Source: Parus major (lineage: Eukaryota > Chordata > Aves > Passeriformes > Paridae). Taken from it: DNA of 64,000 nucleotides. Shown in pieces: positions 14,061-26,200 of the stretch. Position 1 is the stretch's first letter. The number at the start of each line of letters is the position of its first letter. The notes beneath the pieces are model-generated. The model worked only from the letters and a program-made list of their open reading frames with translations, searched no databases and was not told the DNA's origin. A program made the translations under genes and the position numbers. The DNA lies in assembly GCF_001522545.3 (NCBI RefSeq), contig NC_031778.1, positions 21,358,411 through 21,422,410 on the forward strand, read 5' to 3'.

Positions 14061-15489
14061 GGTAACTTAGCAGTTTGCATGGGAGCTGTTTCTTGTTCTG
14101 TTCACATCAACTTTTTCAGCTTAATAGAACAGCAGTGTTCATTTAAAAAAACAAGAATAAAAAGGGGTATTTTTAGCAGCATAAATTAATATTGTGATAG
14201 GCCCACATCTGAGCTTTGTAGGGAAGGTGCAGTGGTTTTTTTGGACACCAGCTACCTTTGGTGTTGCTGAGTTAGGGCAGGTGTGCAGGTACAAGGCTCT
14301 CTGGGGGCTGGAGGCCAATCAGCTGGGCTATGGATTATCTTGTACCACACTTCCATGACCCAAGCAGAGCTGCTGGCAGATGCTGTCCACCTGGAGACAC
14401 CACAGCAGCTTTTTGGGCTACCTCACTCAGACAGAGCTGCTGAGGAGCAGTAATTAGATGTATGAAAACACTAATGCCTTTTCAGTTTGGTCCTAATTCT
14501 CCTCAACCCTACACCTGGCTCATCACTGAGCAGTGGAGAATGAGTGTCACTCCTGCTGGTGAGGTGCCCCCAAGGCTGGTGCATCCTCTTATGTTTGCCT
14601 GGGGAAAGGAGCTGTTGAGAAGCAGAACTTTTCCACTTAAAGATCTTATTCTAAATGATGTTTATTCCTCAGGAAAAGGGAGAAGAGAAGCAGGGCTCTC
14701 CACAGAGGTTAGAGCAGCAATTCAAGGTGACACAACACTAGAGCAGTGACTTGGGCTGCACAATTCCTGGTGAACCAAACCAGAAGGTCATGGCCTTGCA
14801 GGGTGCAGGGTTTGGCCCAAGATGATCCCCAAGGTGTATGTTCCACTTGATAGTACTGAAAACAAATGACTTTTTTTTTTCTGTGTGTTTTCTCAGCATG
14901 TACATTCCATTCTGCATCCCAAGTGTGTCTTCAGTGTTGTGGTGGCTGGTGGTGACTCAGCCTCGTGTAAGAAGAAATAAATTGTATAACTATAAAGCCA
15001 TTGTGTAGAAAAACAAGGAGTGTGGGAGAACATTGCTTTTATTATCTGTTCCTAGAAATTCTGCTTCTGCAAAATTTCCATGGAAGTCATCAGGAGGCTG
15101 GCATTTAAAGTGCTCATCACATTAATCCCAAACATAACTTGTGAAAACTGCTTTTGCTTCACATTCCCATTATATAACTTGGGGGCATAAGTGTCTGGGC
15201 TACAAAAACTATAAATCTTTTAAAATAGTTGCTGATTTCATCACCCACTAAATAAAGATGACATTTTTGTGAAATATTTTGTATTCAGACTGTCTGTCCA
15301 GCCATGCTTTGCACTCTCTCTTCTTTGCTGTGTCAATATTTGCATTGCCAGTCCTGTTTTGGAGGGTTTCTGACTTGATTTTACGTTTATTTTGGTGAAG
15401 AATGTGGAACACAGCTTCTTGCTCTGAGAGAGAATTTGTTTTAAGAGAGGAGGACGATGATGGATTTTGACTTGGAGAGGTCTCCTTGA

Positions 15490-15509
15490 GGGAAATGGGT
15501 TGGGAGGGG
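15490..15509 (+). promoter_or_regulatory. Predicted G-quadruplex motif, + strand
   Basis: GGG AAAT GGG TT GGG A GGGG: four G-runs with loops of 4, 2 and 1 bases. It is on the MECOM sense strand and so would also be present in the pre-mRNA. Folding is a prediction from the pattern only. Confidence 0.55.
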
Positions 15510-17239
15510 TTGGTGCAGCCTGGCTGGGAGTGTTGTCCCCCCAGCCCAGTGGCACTGAGATAAACGTGGTCCATGCCATAGCATCACCTCCCTGCCAAGT
15601 CTAGAGGCTGGGCCATAGGTCAGGGGGAATGGCTCATGCAGGGGAACTGAGTTCTTCTTAGCACATTTGAGGTTGACAACAGCATTGTGCCTCAGTTCCA
15701 TGGAATTCCAGTTAAAACCTCCCAAAATAATTAGGGAAACAGACTTTTTGGGGCCCTGGATGTAAATATAGTCTTTAAGTTCTTTTAGATTGTGCTTATG
15801 ATGTATTTTAGCTGTTTATTTGCATGCACATTAAAAAAATCTTATGTGTACCTTTGCTAACAAATATATTCCTATACATTTATATGTTTATAACCACATA
15901 GACAGGTATATATTTTAAATTTCATTCCATCTATAATGTGTGTCAAGCACTTCCTTTCATAGATATGCTTAAACAGCTCTCACACATGGGAACTGCAGAG
16001 CTTGGACTGTTTTATTCTTGCTGAAGTGCTGACACCAAGTTGTATGAGAGGGGGACTTAACTCAGAGTGAAAAATGTCCTTTAGCTGACAAAGCCTGGTG
16101 CTGGGATTAAATTTAAATCAGTGTTAGCATTACTGAGGAAGCCTCATTGGCTGAGGCTGTGTTGAGTGAAGCTGCAGTGTATTCTCTCATCATAAGCCCA
16201 ACAATCTGCTTCAGTAAAACACATGTCACAGGCACTTATCCTGAGAGCTAGAGGCTGTTGCTGCTGGGAAAGTTTGGTTTTTGGCATTGTGGCTGCAAGT
16301 ACAGGGTCTTTGTGTGCCTCACCCCCTGTTCCTTCTGGGTGCATAGTCCAGGCTTGAACTTCAGGGAGATGCTCAGGTTGTCCATGTCAGCTACTGGAGC
16401 TGTGGTTTGGTTCATGAGGAAACAAAGTCCCCTCTCTCCCAGCAGTCTGCTCATCACATCATGCATTGATGCAATGGGCTTGCTCTGGGCTTCCTGGGCT
16501 AGCTCATTAATCCTGCCTGCAGTCCCTGCAGCTCCAGCACTGCCTGAAACTTGTGCCCACAGCATGCCTGGCCAGCAATGGAAACCACAGCTGCATCCTA
16601 GTCTTGGTGCTCAAAAAATCTAAATTAAATAAAAATATTATCTATTTCCAACAGGGGCTTCAGAAGATGCAGGATTAAGTGGTTAAGTGGCCTTAGGCTT
16701 GTGTGTCAAGCAAGGTGATTGCTTGAGGAATAATATTTATATTGGCTTTGTGCTGGCAAATATACAATTGAGACAAACCAGAAACTTTTGCTTTCAAGCT
16801 GTAACACTGTTTTGGGGAGGGAGGGAAATTTCATTCCCCAGCTAGAGGAAGAAGCTTCCCTCACCCAAACACTGAGCTGTGAAATGCTATTTCAGGCAGA
16901 GAAACCCCCTTAAAAACCATGGAAATATTTTCCAATAGTAACACTCAACTGTCTCCCGTAACACCAGAGCAGCAAAATTCCACAGGAGAGGATGAAAAGC
17001 ATGGCAGTATCCATGGAGAATGCTTTTCCCCTCTTGTTCTGGACTGAAGGCCTGCAAATCCTCTCAGTCTGTTTTTCAACTACGCCATTGAAACCACAAA
17101 AAATGTCCTTAGCCCAAAAGGCAGTTTTATTGAATTATGAAATGATTGCCAAGCAGTATCTAAGGCTGACCAACAAGGTTATGTCCTAGGCTTCCTCATG
17201 GACTTTTAAACAAGTTTGGCTAGGGTTGGATAAGAAGAA

Positions 17240-17800
17240 ATTTAAGACTACTTCCATTCTAAAAATGCAAAGCCATTTCAAAGCAAGAAATAATTCTAAA
17301 GAGAATTTGTATATGCTTGATTGATTATCTTATTTTAATCCATATTAAAGCTTTAAGTCTTTAGGTGTGGCTCTTTAGTTCTAACATCTCATAAATTATG
17401 GCTATAATGAAGCAGTCATTTATCCAGGGCTGATGATAAATGGCTTGCCCTAGGAGGAACTAAAGAATAGGCAAGTAGATCATTTTCATATTTGGTGAAA
17501 ACAATATTAAGTACCCAGACCTCAGTGATTGCCCTAATAAATGAATAATCTGAGGTGAGGGGCTTGGCAGTCAGTGTAAAAAATAACCTGAGCTTTGGCT
17601 GTCATTTGTCAGGCTTTGCTATGACAGCATGCATTATGGGTAAATGAGCAATCAGCAGGAACTATGTTATGGCTGGGATGTTTTGGAGAAATTTATCATA
17701 TGCATTGCTTGGTACCTTTAAGACCTTAAGGTTTAATGGCTATAGTGCATGACTGCAAGCGAGCACAGTTCTTATTTACCATCCTATGCTTCGTTTGCAC
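17240..17800. promoter_or_regulatory. Candidate conserved non-coding element
   Basis: A repeat-free AT-rich stretch with TCATAAATTATGGC, AATAAATGAATAATC, GCATGCATTATGGG and TTATCATATGCATT (octamer- and POU-like). It includes the short palindromic CCTTAAGACCTTAAGG-like run near 17720. There is no coding potential. Confidence 0.3.
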
Positions 17801-20800
17801 TGGATCCCCTTTTCTCCATGTATTAGGGGAATGAACCTCTGGTAGTTTTGTTTCCCAGGCTCTCACTCACACAGGATATTCCAGCCTGCTCCATGTTACT
17901 TCTAAGGCACGATGATATTTAGGGGATTTTGAGGATACTCCGCTCAGCATAGTGGAGATGTCAATTTATATTTAATGAGCTAAGTCAGTAACACATGGAT
18001 CGGATGTGTAGGAACAAAACCCAGGGGAAATGCAAGGAAACACAATAAAGCACTCCTCCAAACACCTGAACTGCAGTGGGAAATTAGGTGCTGTTACCTC
18101 TTAATTAGCCATGGAAAGTTCAGGTACAGAGTGGAGTCCACAGCGAAGGGTGTTAGCAGGTGTCTTGGCACAATATAAACCTATTTTTCCAGACTGCTCC
18201 CCATGGGAATGTAGCACCAGTGGTGTGCTCCATGATGGAGTGCCTGATGGCAAATGGACTTGGGGTAATATTCATAAAATGTGCCCCAATTGTTCCTTTC
18301 TGCTGCTGAGATTCAGCACTTTTATCTGGCAACTCTTCCCCAGGTCACTTCAGCTGCAACTTATTGGAAGGGGAGACACAAAAGCAGTGAAACTCTTATT
18401 TTGCATCTCTTGTGTAATTATTTAATGGAAATATAAGAAGCTGTGTGATGATGGAGCAGATCTGGGGGTCAGATCCCAGCTGAGGCACTGGGAGAAGGCT
18501 GCAGAGGTGGGAGTCCCACGCAGTGGCCACTTCTGGAGATGTTGACCTAAGTGATACCATCAGGTGGGCACAGATATTGAAATCCAGGGCCTGGATTTCT
18601 ATGAGACTCCTCGGTTGTGACCAAAATGGAGAGGAATTTCTTTCTGCCTAAGCAAACACAGATTAGCAGGAAAGGTATTTGGGTGAAGGAATGAGCAATG
18701 AAATCTGCTCTTTTGAGACGCTGAGGCTTGTGAAACAAAGCTGGTTCTGGCATCACATCTGCCTCTTCATGGGATGCATGTTATCTCAGATTGCGTTTCT
18801 CTTAGTTTTCTTCAGGGTTTTGAAGGAAGAAATGATGCAAAGATGTGACAATTTTTTTTAATATCTGGAAAGGAAAACTAAACAAGTCAATCCATGATGT
18901 TTCCCACTAGCAGAAAATATTTTCAGGATGAAGCTTTTAGGGGAGTTCTTAACTACAGCTTTGTTTTCTGCTCCTAAGGTCTCATCCTGTCAGGTGTTGA
19001 GGACATTAAAAGCAACAAAAGTGTCTTTGCTTACTTTGAACACACTCTTTGAGAAATGACAGCTCAAATGAACATCTTTCAGTGGTGCAGTGGTAGGGGC
19101 AGAGTTTTGCAGCATAGCCCAGGACAGAATCCACATTCTCTTCTCTATCCCACTTAAAGTTTGCCCTTCTGCTGCTGTGCCATCTTCCCAGCAAAAAAAT
19201 GTTGTTTTTTACGGCTTTTGTAAATTTTTTTTCACTATCATAGAAGAAAGGAATGTTAGAAAATGCTCTGATCTAGCTTTTCTTAAAATTTAAATGCTAG
19301 TCTGCCACAGCTTTCAATATCTCTTTACCTGCTGCCACTTATACCTTTCACTTCTCATTAAGGAAAAGAACCCAGAAGATTAAAGCACTCCCAATTTAGC
19401 TTTCTAAATGGGAAGTGAAAGTTGAAAGCAGACCAGCTGAGAATAAGCGCCACTGAGATCTGCAGCTGGGCTGATGCTATTAGAAAAAAGAGGCCACTTC
19501 TTGCTTCTGATCTGTCATTTGAGGAAGCTTGTTTATGTATGGGTCTGACACCAGATGAATATGTAGTGCCCTTTCTCATTGAGATGAAAGTTCTACTTTA
19601 GACCGATCAGATATCACATCACTAAATACTAAGAGTTTTATAAAAAGTAAGGCAGCAGTCCTGTCTAAGAACAAGTTCATCTTTGTGGAGTCCTGCACGG
19701 GACTGGAGCCTGGGACTGGAGCAAGAGGCTCTTGACTGAATTCTGGGACACTGAACTTGTCTAATTTGTAGGCTCAGAGGGTGGGGAGAAAGGAGGGCAG
19801 AGAAAGGTGGAAGGTTCCTTGTGTTCCCTAAACTCATTTTTAATATCTGGCTGTTGTGCTCATTGCAGATGTTTCCCTGCACCTCTGAAGCCATTCAAAG
19901 TTGACAAAGCAGATGGGAACTCTCCAAGGGCTCCAGGTCCTTAGGGAACATGGCTTGGAAGCAGCACTAAGCAGGAAGGAACTCTGTGCTGTCCATGAGG
20001 CACAGCAGAGGGTACCAAGAGCTCAGCTGCTCCAACACATCTCTTAGTAGTGCAAACAGATGGAGAAATACCAGTTTATTTAATTTCTGTCTACAGGCTA
20101 ATACTTGAAGAAAATACAATAGAGTTCAGTGTTTCTCATGAGACTCTCAGCTACATCTGTGTGTACAGGTTTTGTGTTGGTATCTTACTGCACATAAAAC
20201 AGAGACAACTTTATTATAGACACAACTCACTAAGCCACCGCCAGTAGGAAGAGGTTGGAACTGAGGATGTTATTGACAAGATTAGAAATATCTGTTAATA
20301 GAAATATATTTGGCTTTTGTGATTTAAGCTTTGTGTCTGGACATCTGACTCGCCTTGCTGAATTTGAGATGGTGTCAGCAAACGAAAGGCTTCACTTTTT
20401 CTTGAATTTTAGTAGTAAAGTTTCAAATTGAAAATGCAGGAGCAGAGTTTACTGCCTGGTGTTCTCCACAGGGGATGTGGATGCTAAGCCTTTAGTTTGA
20501 ACTAGGTTGTGAGTTAAGTGATCTTTGTTTATCCTACGATATGGTACAAGTATCAGTTTGCTCTAAATATATTGGTTTTAAATAACTCCTGGCAAAGAAA
20601 AGGAAGGCCTGTGAATATACCATGTATCTTTTATTGCTTAATCATTTATAGCTACTGTAAATAATAATAAAGTAGACTGGCTACAGAACCTGTCCCAGTA
20701 AAATCTGGGAGCAGTGGTATGGCTGAATTTCTCGGTTTGAAGGAACTCTATCTTTGACAGTTCTCCTAAGGTAGGTTATTTTGGAGAAAACATATGTTTC

Positions 20801-20879
20801 CATTTTCTCTCCCTCGGCTTCCCTTTTAGTCCCCAGGCTCCACTAGGGTCACAGCAACATTAAGGCTTTTGTCACTGTG

Positions 20880-21150
20880 ATTAATAGCTCTTTAGATCAT
20901 CTTTAATTCACTCACTAATGACTGAGGGTCTTTCTGCTCTCCAAGTAATCGCGTGATGTATGAGCCGATAGTACACCTTGTGGCAGAGGTGAAAATCATT
21001 CAGGCAATGCAAATATTGTCATGGGGACAAATGTTTTCCCTGTTAATAAAAATTAATGAATTCTACCCAGGAGCTAGTTAAAGAAGCTCTGGTGAGAGAG
21101 ATCCAAACACAAATAAGTTCTTGCTGCTTGAAACCATTAATTCAGTCTTT
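20880..21150. promoter_or_regulatory. Candidate conserved non-coding element
   Basis: Contains GTGATTAATAGC, TTTAATTCACTCACTAATGA, an isolated CpG pair in AAGTAATCGCGTGATG, and GCAATGCAAATATTG (an ATGCAAAT octamer on the + strand at about 21007-21014). No repeat and no ORF. The octamer fits a POU-factor site. Confidence 0.33.
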
Positions 21151-23177
21151 CTAGATATGTGAGGATAATTATTATTAGTATTTCTGCATCTACATAATAG
21201 ATGAGAGAGTGGCAGGTTGATTTAATTACACAAATGCATTGCATTGCAGGTAGATCTGTCTTTCAGCCATGTCCACATGCTGGTCTTCGCTTGAGAGGTG
21301 TTATTTTGGTGCTTTGCCTTGGTTATATCATGGATTTCAATACTTTGTAGTCATTTTATTTAAAGTAAGCTCCAGTTCCAGGCTGAGTGCTTCCCCCCAA
21401 CCAAGAGCCACCTTGGTCAGGATGTAGTACCTGTAAAATGATGCAAAGATGTTTATGTTTTTTATAAGTCCCTGTTACACATCATAAAAGGTTGATGAAA
21501 CAGGCTGTAAATTAATCATCTGGAAGAGGGGGAAATCTTCCAGTGTCTTGTTATATTTATTGCACATGTATGAGTGAAAATAAAAATGCTGTGTCCCTCA
21601 GCCAGGTCACCTTCTGGGGTGGGTATTCCCATCCCTCAGTCAGGGCCCAGGCTTTGTTCTGCTGAGCTGTTGGAAAGGTGTTTCTTATTTATTGGTGTAG
21701 CCATGGTTAATGCTGTTGTCTTTTTGTTTCATTTTGGTAGTCACCAATTCTTTCTTCTGATGACAAAAAGCTATTGTCTCAGTGGAATAAATATTTCTGA
21801 ATTGCTTCCCAGTCCCAACCTTATCATTTATATCTTAGAACAAGAAACAGTAAACTTTTAAAAGACATAATTTTACCTCTTCACAGTGCTTATCTACAAA
21901 GGAACATATTACTGAGGGGGGGAAAGAGCTCTAGTTGTTACTATTATTTCTGGTAGACACCCAAGGAGAGTAGCTAATTTGTTCTTCATTAATGCCAAGG
22001 ACAAATAAAAAAGCAAGGACTGAATTATGCATTTATTTCCATTGTGCCTGTAACACGGGCTTCCACTCCCCATCACCCTCCAAAAGAATTCCCAAACCTT
22101 TGCTGTGCATTTCATGTGATACCATAGGGTGCAATAATGTGGTTTTAAAAGAAGATGAATTTAGTGGTGAATCTTAATTGAAGGCAGAAAATTACATGTA
22201 GCCCCCCTGCTGAAGGAAGGATGGACAGTTGGCTGGAATCAGATGGGTTTTTTTTTGATATAGCTCAACAACAACCTTTTAGTCTTAGTTCACAGAGGCC
22301 TTGGCAAAAACCTTACAGTCAAATCTATTTGGAATTTGAACACTTTTTTTTTTTAAACCTGGGCATGGCAACACTTTGAATTACACCACTTTTTTCTCTT
22401 CTGTCATGAGCTGAGGCAGTCTTAGACTTGTGGGTAGCTGGAGATGAAATTCCCAGCCTGTACAGCCCTGTGCAAAATGAAAGGTGTCTGGAACTGACCT
22501 TTCAATTATCAGCACATGAGTGGATGTACCCAGGTTCCCCTTTTGACAACCAAATGCCACAGGGCCAGGCTCAGCCCCTTGGGGTTTAAGGGCATTTTCA
22601 AGGGATTCACTGAGGTTTGGATGTGTCCCTTACAAAGGTTTTGCACTTGCATAAAACCCAAAGCACTTGGATTTGAAATTAATAGATTTTTATGTGAAAA
22701 CTTCTTTTTTTATTTATGGTAGAGCATATAAATATCGAATGAAAAGGATTTTTAATTTTTCTGTCAGAAGAAGTGTTTGACCCTTGTCTCAAAATGCTGT
22801 GATAAATTATATTGTCTTACATATAATATTAATAAAATATTAAAAGAGCTGCTATGCTGCATCTGCTAAAATGTATAAAGCAGGATTCAAAAATGCATTA
22901 CCGTGCTAGAGACAGAATCAATTTTCTTCCAGCAGAATAACTCTGTGGAAAATTAAGGAGGATTCTCCAGCATGTTTCTGGAGATGTAGCCATGAATTAT
23001 TTGGTGAAATCAAAATCTGGATTTCCCAGCTCGCGTCCAGCTTTAGGAAACCAGACTATATTGATTAAAGTTTGTTTAATAAAAGATTTGGAAAGGGTTT
23101 TGTGCTGCTCTCCAGTGATAAATTGCCGCAATCTTTTCTTTTATTATCACCCTGCTAGTCCTCTGCTTCTCAACCCT

Positions 23178-23221
23178 GAATTAGGCACCTAAATAAGATC
23201 CAGATTTGCCAAAGTGCTCAG
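23178..23221. repeat. Possible ancient amniote repeat fragment (TTAGGCACCTAA-type)
   Basis: The segment contains TTAGGCACCTAAATAAGATC followed by CAGATTTGCCAAAGTGCTCA. It resembles old interspersed repeats of amniotes in which TTAGGCACCTAA is followed by GATTTTCAAAGTGCTGAGC. The core is itself near-palindromic (TTAGG..CCTAA). The assignment is from memory only. Confidence 0.3.
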
Positions 23222-26200
23222 GAGTTTCCATAGGGAGACGTTTTTTTCCCTGAACTTCCAGAAGAATTAGGTAATGGAGACGGCCCGTTCAGTGTCACAG
23301 AGGGAACCAGGCTGTTTGGCAGCCTTGACCTAAAAGGTTTCAATTTTCTGGGTGTTGTTGCTCCTGCAGTTTCAGGCATGTGTAGAGAAGAGTGTGGCTG
23401 TGTCTACATCACCCTCTGCTCCTGGTCATGGCTGGGGTGAGAGGAGACAGCAATTCTCCAGAAAGCCTCTCTTAAAATACCTGAGCTCCTCCTATCACCT
23501 GGGGTGGCTGAATATCAACCACTTTCCTTGACACTGAATTTCATGCAGGTAGAACAGCTGGAATAAAGTTATCAATGTTTTACTGGAGCATAATCTGCCT
23601 TTAGGAAAAAAATTATATTGTTTCAGTGGGAAGTTCTGACTCTGTCAAGGGTTGGATATGAATACATTATATATGCACACAGCAATTATTATGGGAAGGG
23701 CATTACATAGAACAGCATTTTGTCCAGCCATGCAGCATTAGCTCCTTGTGATGAACCAAGTCACCCAAAAGGGCCTCAGAGTGCACCTGGCAGGTTTGAA
23801 TTTTTGAATTTCTTGCTGATTTTTATATTCTTTGGCTTAGTTTCTCATATTTAGTTTCTTCTAGTCCAACTCTCTTCTGTGCAGGGGAATAAAATTTTCC
23901 AGAGTGCAGAAGAAACAGGGATGAAACCAGGCTCAGTTCAAAGTGACTTCATTTGCTTCCTAATTGGTTTGAGGTGGGAAAAGCCAAGGAGGGAAACCAG
24001 TAGGTCTTTCCCAATCCTCTGTCTCTGTTTTTCCATCAAGCTTTGATGAGCTGAAGCCCAAAAGTCATCCATGCCTGGGATTCTGTGGGTTAAAAGCCAC
24101 CAAAAATGGAGCTGCTCTCTCCACATCCAAATCAATAGGTGGCAAATGGGCATAAGAGAAGGAGGCCTGAGAATCTCATGAAACCAATTTAAGAAAGAAA
24201 TTTAATCAGTTGCAGTAGAATCCGAGCCCTGCACGTTGTATAGGATGTGAAGGATTTATATTGGATGATAGTCTAATCTTCTGTGTAAGTGGAACTTCTC
24301 TGGCCTTATTTTGAACCTGGAGTAATAAAGAAGGAAGTGAAAGCAAAGGTAAACTTAAAGTATTGTTTTACTCTAAATGCTTTCAGTGAAGGGCCTTGTT
24401 ATCTAATGATTGGTACTGGATGGTTGGCATAAATCGTGCCGTTTGTTCCCTGCACTCATGGCAAAGGAAAGCAGAGGCAAAAGGAAATCAATTGGAACTA
24501 GCAGGTAACAAATGACCAGTCTTAGGCAAGCATATCAGATGGGGAAAATAGAGTTGTGGGCATACATTACTTGGAAATGCAGCGGTGACTTTCTCTGCTC
24601 TTTAAGAAATGCAACAAATAATGAATATTTTTGATGGAGGGAGCAGCTTGGATAATTAAGAACGTGCAGGTGTTTGAATGTTGAGTCACATTTTCAATGT
24701 TTTCTTGGATGGAGTGTTGCCCTTAATTCTGAATTGCCAAAAGGGGAACCAGAAAGCATGGTGGCAGTATTTGTGGAGAGAGGCAAGTCCATTTCATGCC
24801 AGCAGCCCCAGAAGAGTGCAGATGGAGCCAGCCTGGCAGTGCACTGTCCAGAGGCAATTCTGGAGTTGCCTGGGACTTTGGGAAATATTTTGGCACTACT
24901 GTGCCAAAATGAGCAGCTACAATATTTTCAGATTTGAGCTCAGATGAGTCTAAGTTCCAGTAACTTTCTGTTTGAGGATTTCTCTCTTTCCTGATAGATC
25001 TTTATTGTTCAAAAAGATTCATTTTTCTGGAGCATGAAAAATCCCATAAAGCTCAAGAAGAAGGTCTGCTACAGCGTGAGGGTTTTTCTGGAGATACAAA
25101 CAGGGAAAGGACCAGCTGGGGAATAATTCTTTCTGCTAGGACCTGGTGGGATCCCTGGTTGTGGAACCAGGGCTGGATCAAACAGAGTGTGGGCAATAGT
25201 GAGGTTTTTCTCCCTCTTACCTGCCATGTACCCAAACCACTAATTTTACACCCCTGGTGCAAGCAAGATTTTGGAAACCTGGAGCTGGGTGTAGGAAAAA
25301 AGTGTCCTATGTGTGACCAAGCACTGGGACACACAGAGATGGGAATCCTCATCCTTCATGGTTTTAAAGACCATCCAGACCAAGCTGTGAGAGACTCTGT
25401 GTTTGCCCTGTGTGGAGGGTGATGTTCAAAGTGCCTTCTAGATGGCCTGGTCCAGGATTTGGCCTCCTACTGTGCCCACTATGCTTATTTGAGAGCCTGG
25501 TCTGAGCTATTAGTCCTTTACACGAGGCTCTGTGTAGTGGTAATAGGGACAGCTTTCTTTTAAAAAGTTTTCTCAAAGCATCTTAACAATATTCTCTGTA
25601 TGCTGCCAGAGTGTATTAGTTCTGCAAGCAAATCCAAAAGTGCTACAGGGGGGATGCCCTAACACCTTGAAAAGTATCAGTAAAAACTGCTGAAAGCATT
25701 AAAAATAAATGAATCACAGGGTGAGAACTAGCATGACAGGTAAATAGGCAGGACATAAAATGCCTCTGGAATCTGTGGGATATTTGCAGGTACAAGGGGG
25801 CTTCTAAGTCAAGGTTCATTTACAATGTCTGGTTCCTCTCTCCAGGAAAGATTTCTAATAGATTCAAGGAGACTCCAAGCTTTTAGTAGGTCTTGGGAGA
25901 AGAAAGGCAGCTCTGTAAGGAAGGAGGTTTGGTTTGTTTATGGAGAAAACTCCCCAGTCACGTTCCATATTGTGTCCTGCTTGGGAGAACAACCGAAGGC
26001 TTTCACCCCTTGCAGGAGAAGGGGTTTCTGTGCAGTGGCCACAGCTATTGTACAGAAACACCATCTCCAGGGCATGGGAGCCTACCTGGAGATGGGCTGC
26101 AGCCTCCTGGAAAGCTCCATCAGGAAAACATTTGTGTTTTACAATTAGATGTTGGTTGGGTTTTTATATTTTTTTACTGCCCAGGATCTGTTCCAGCCTG

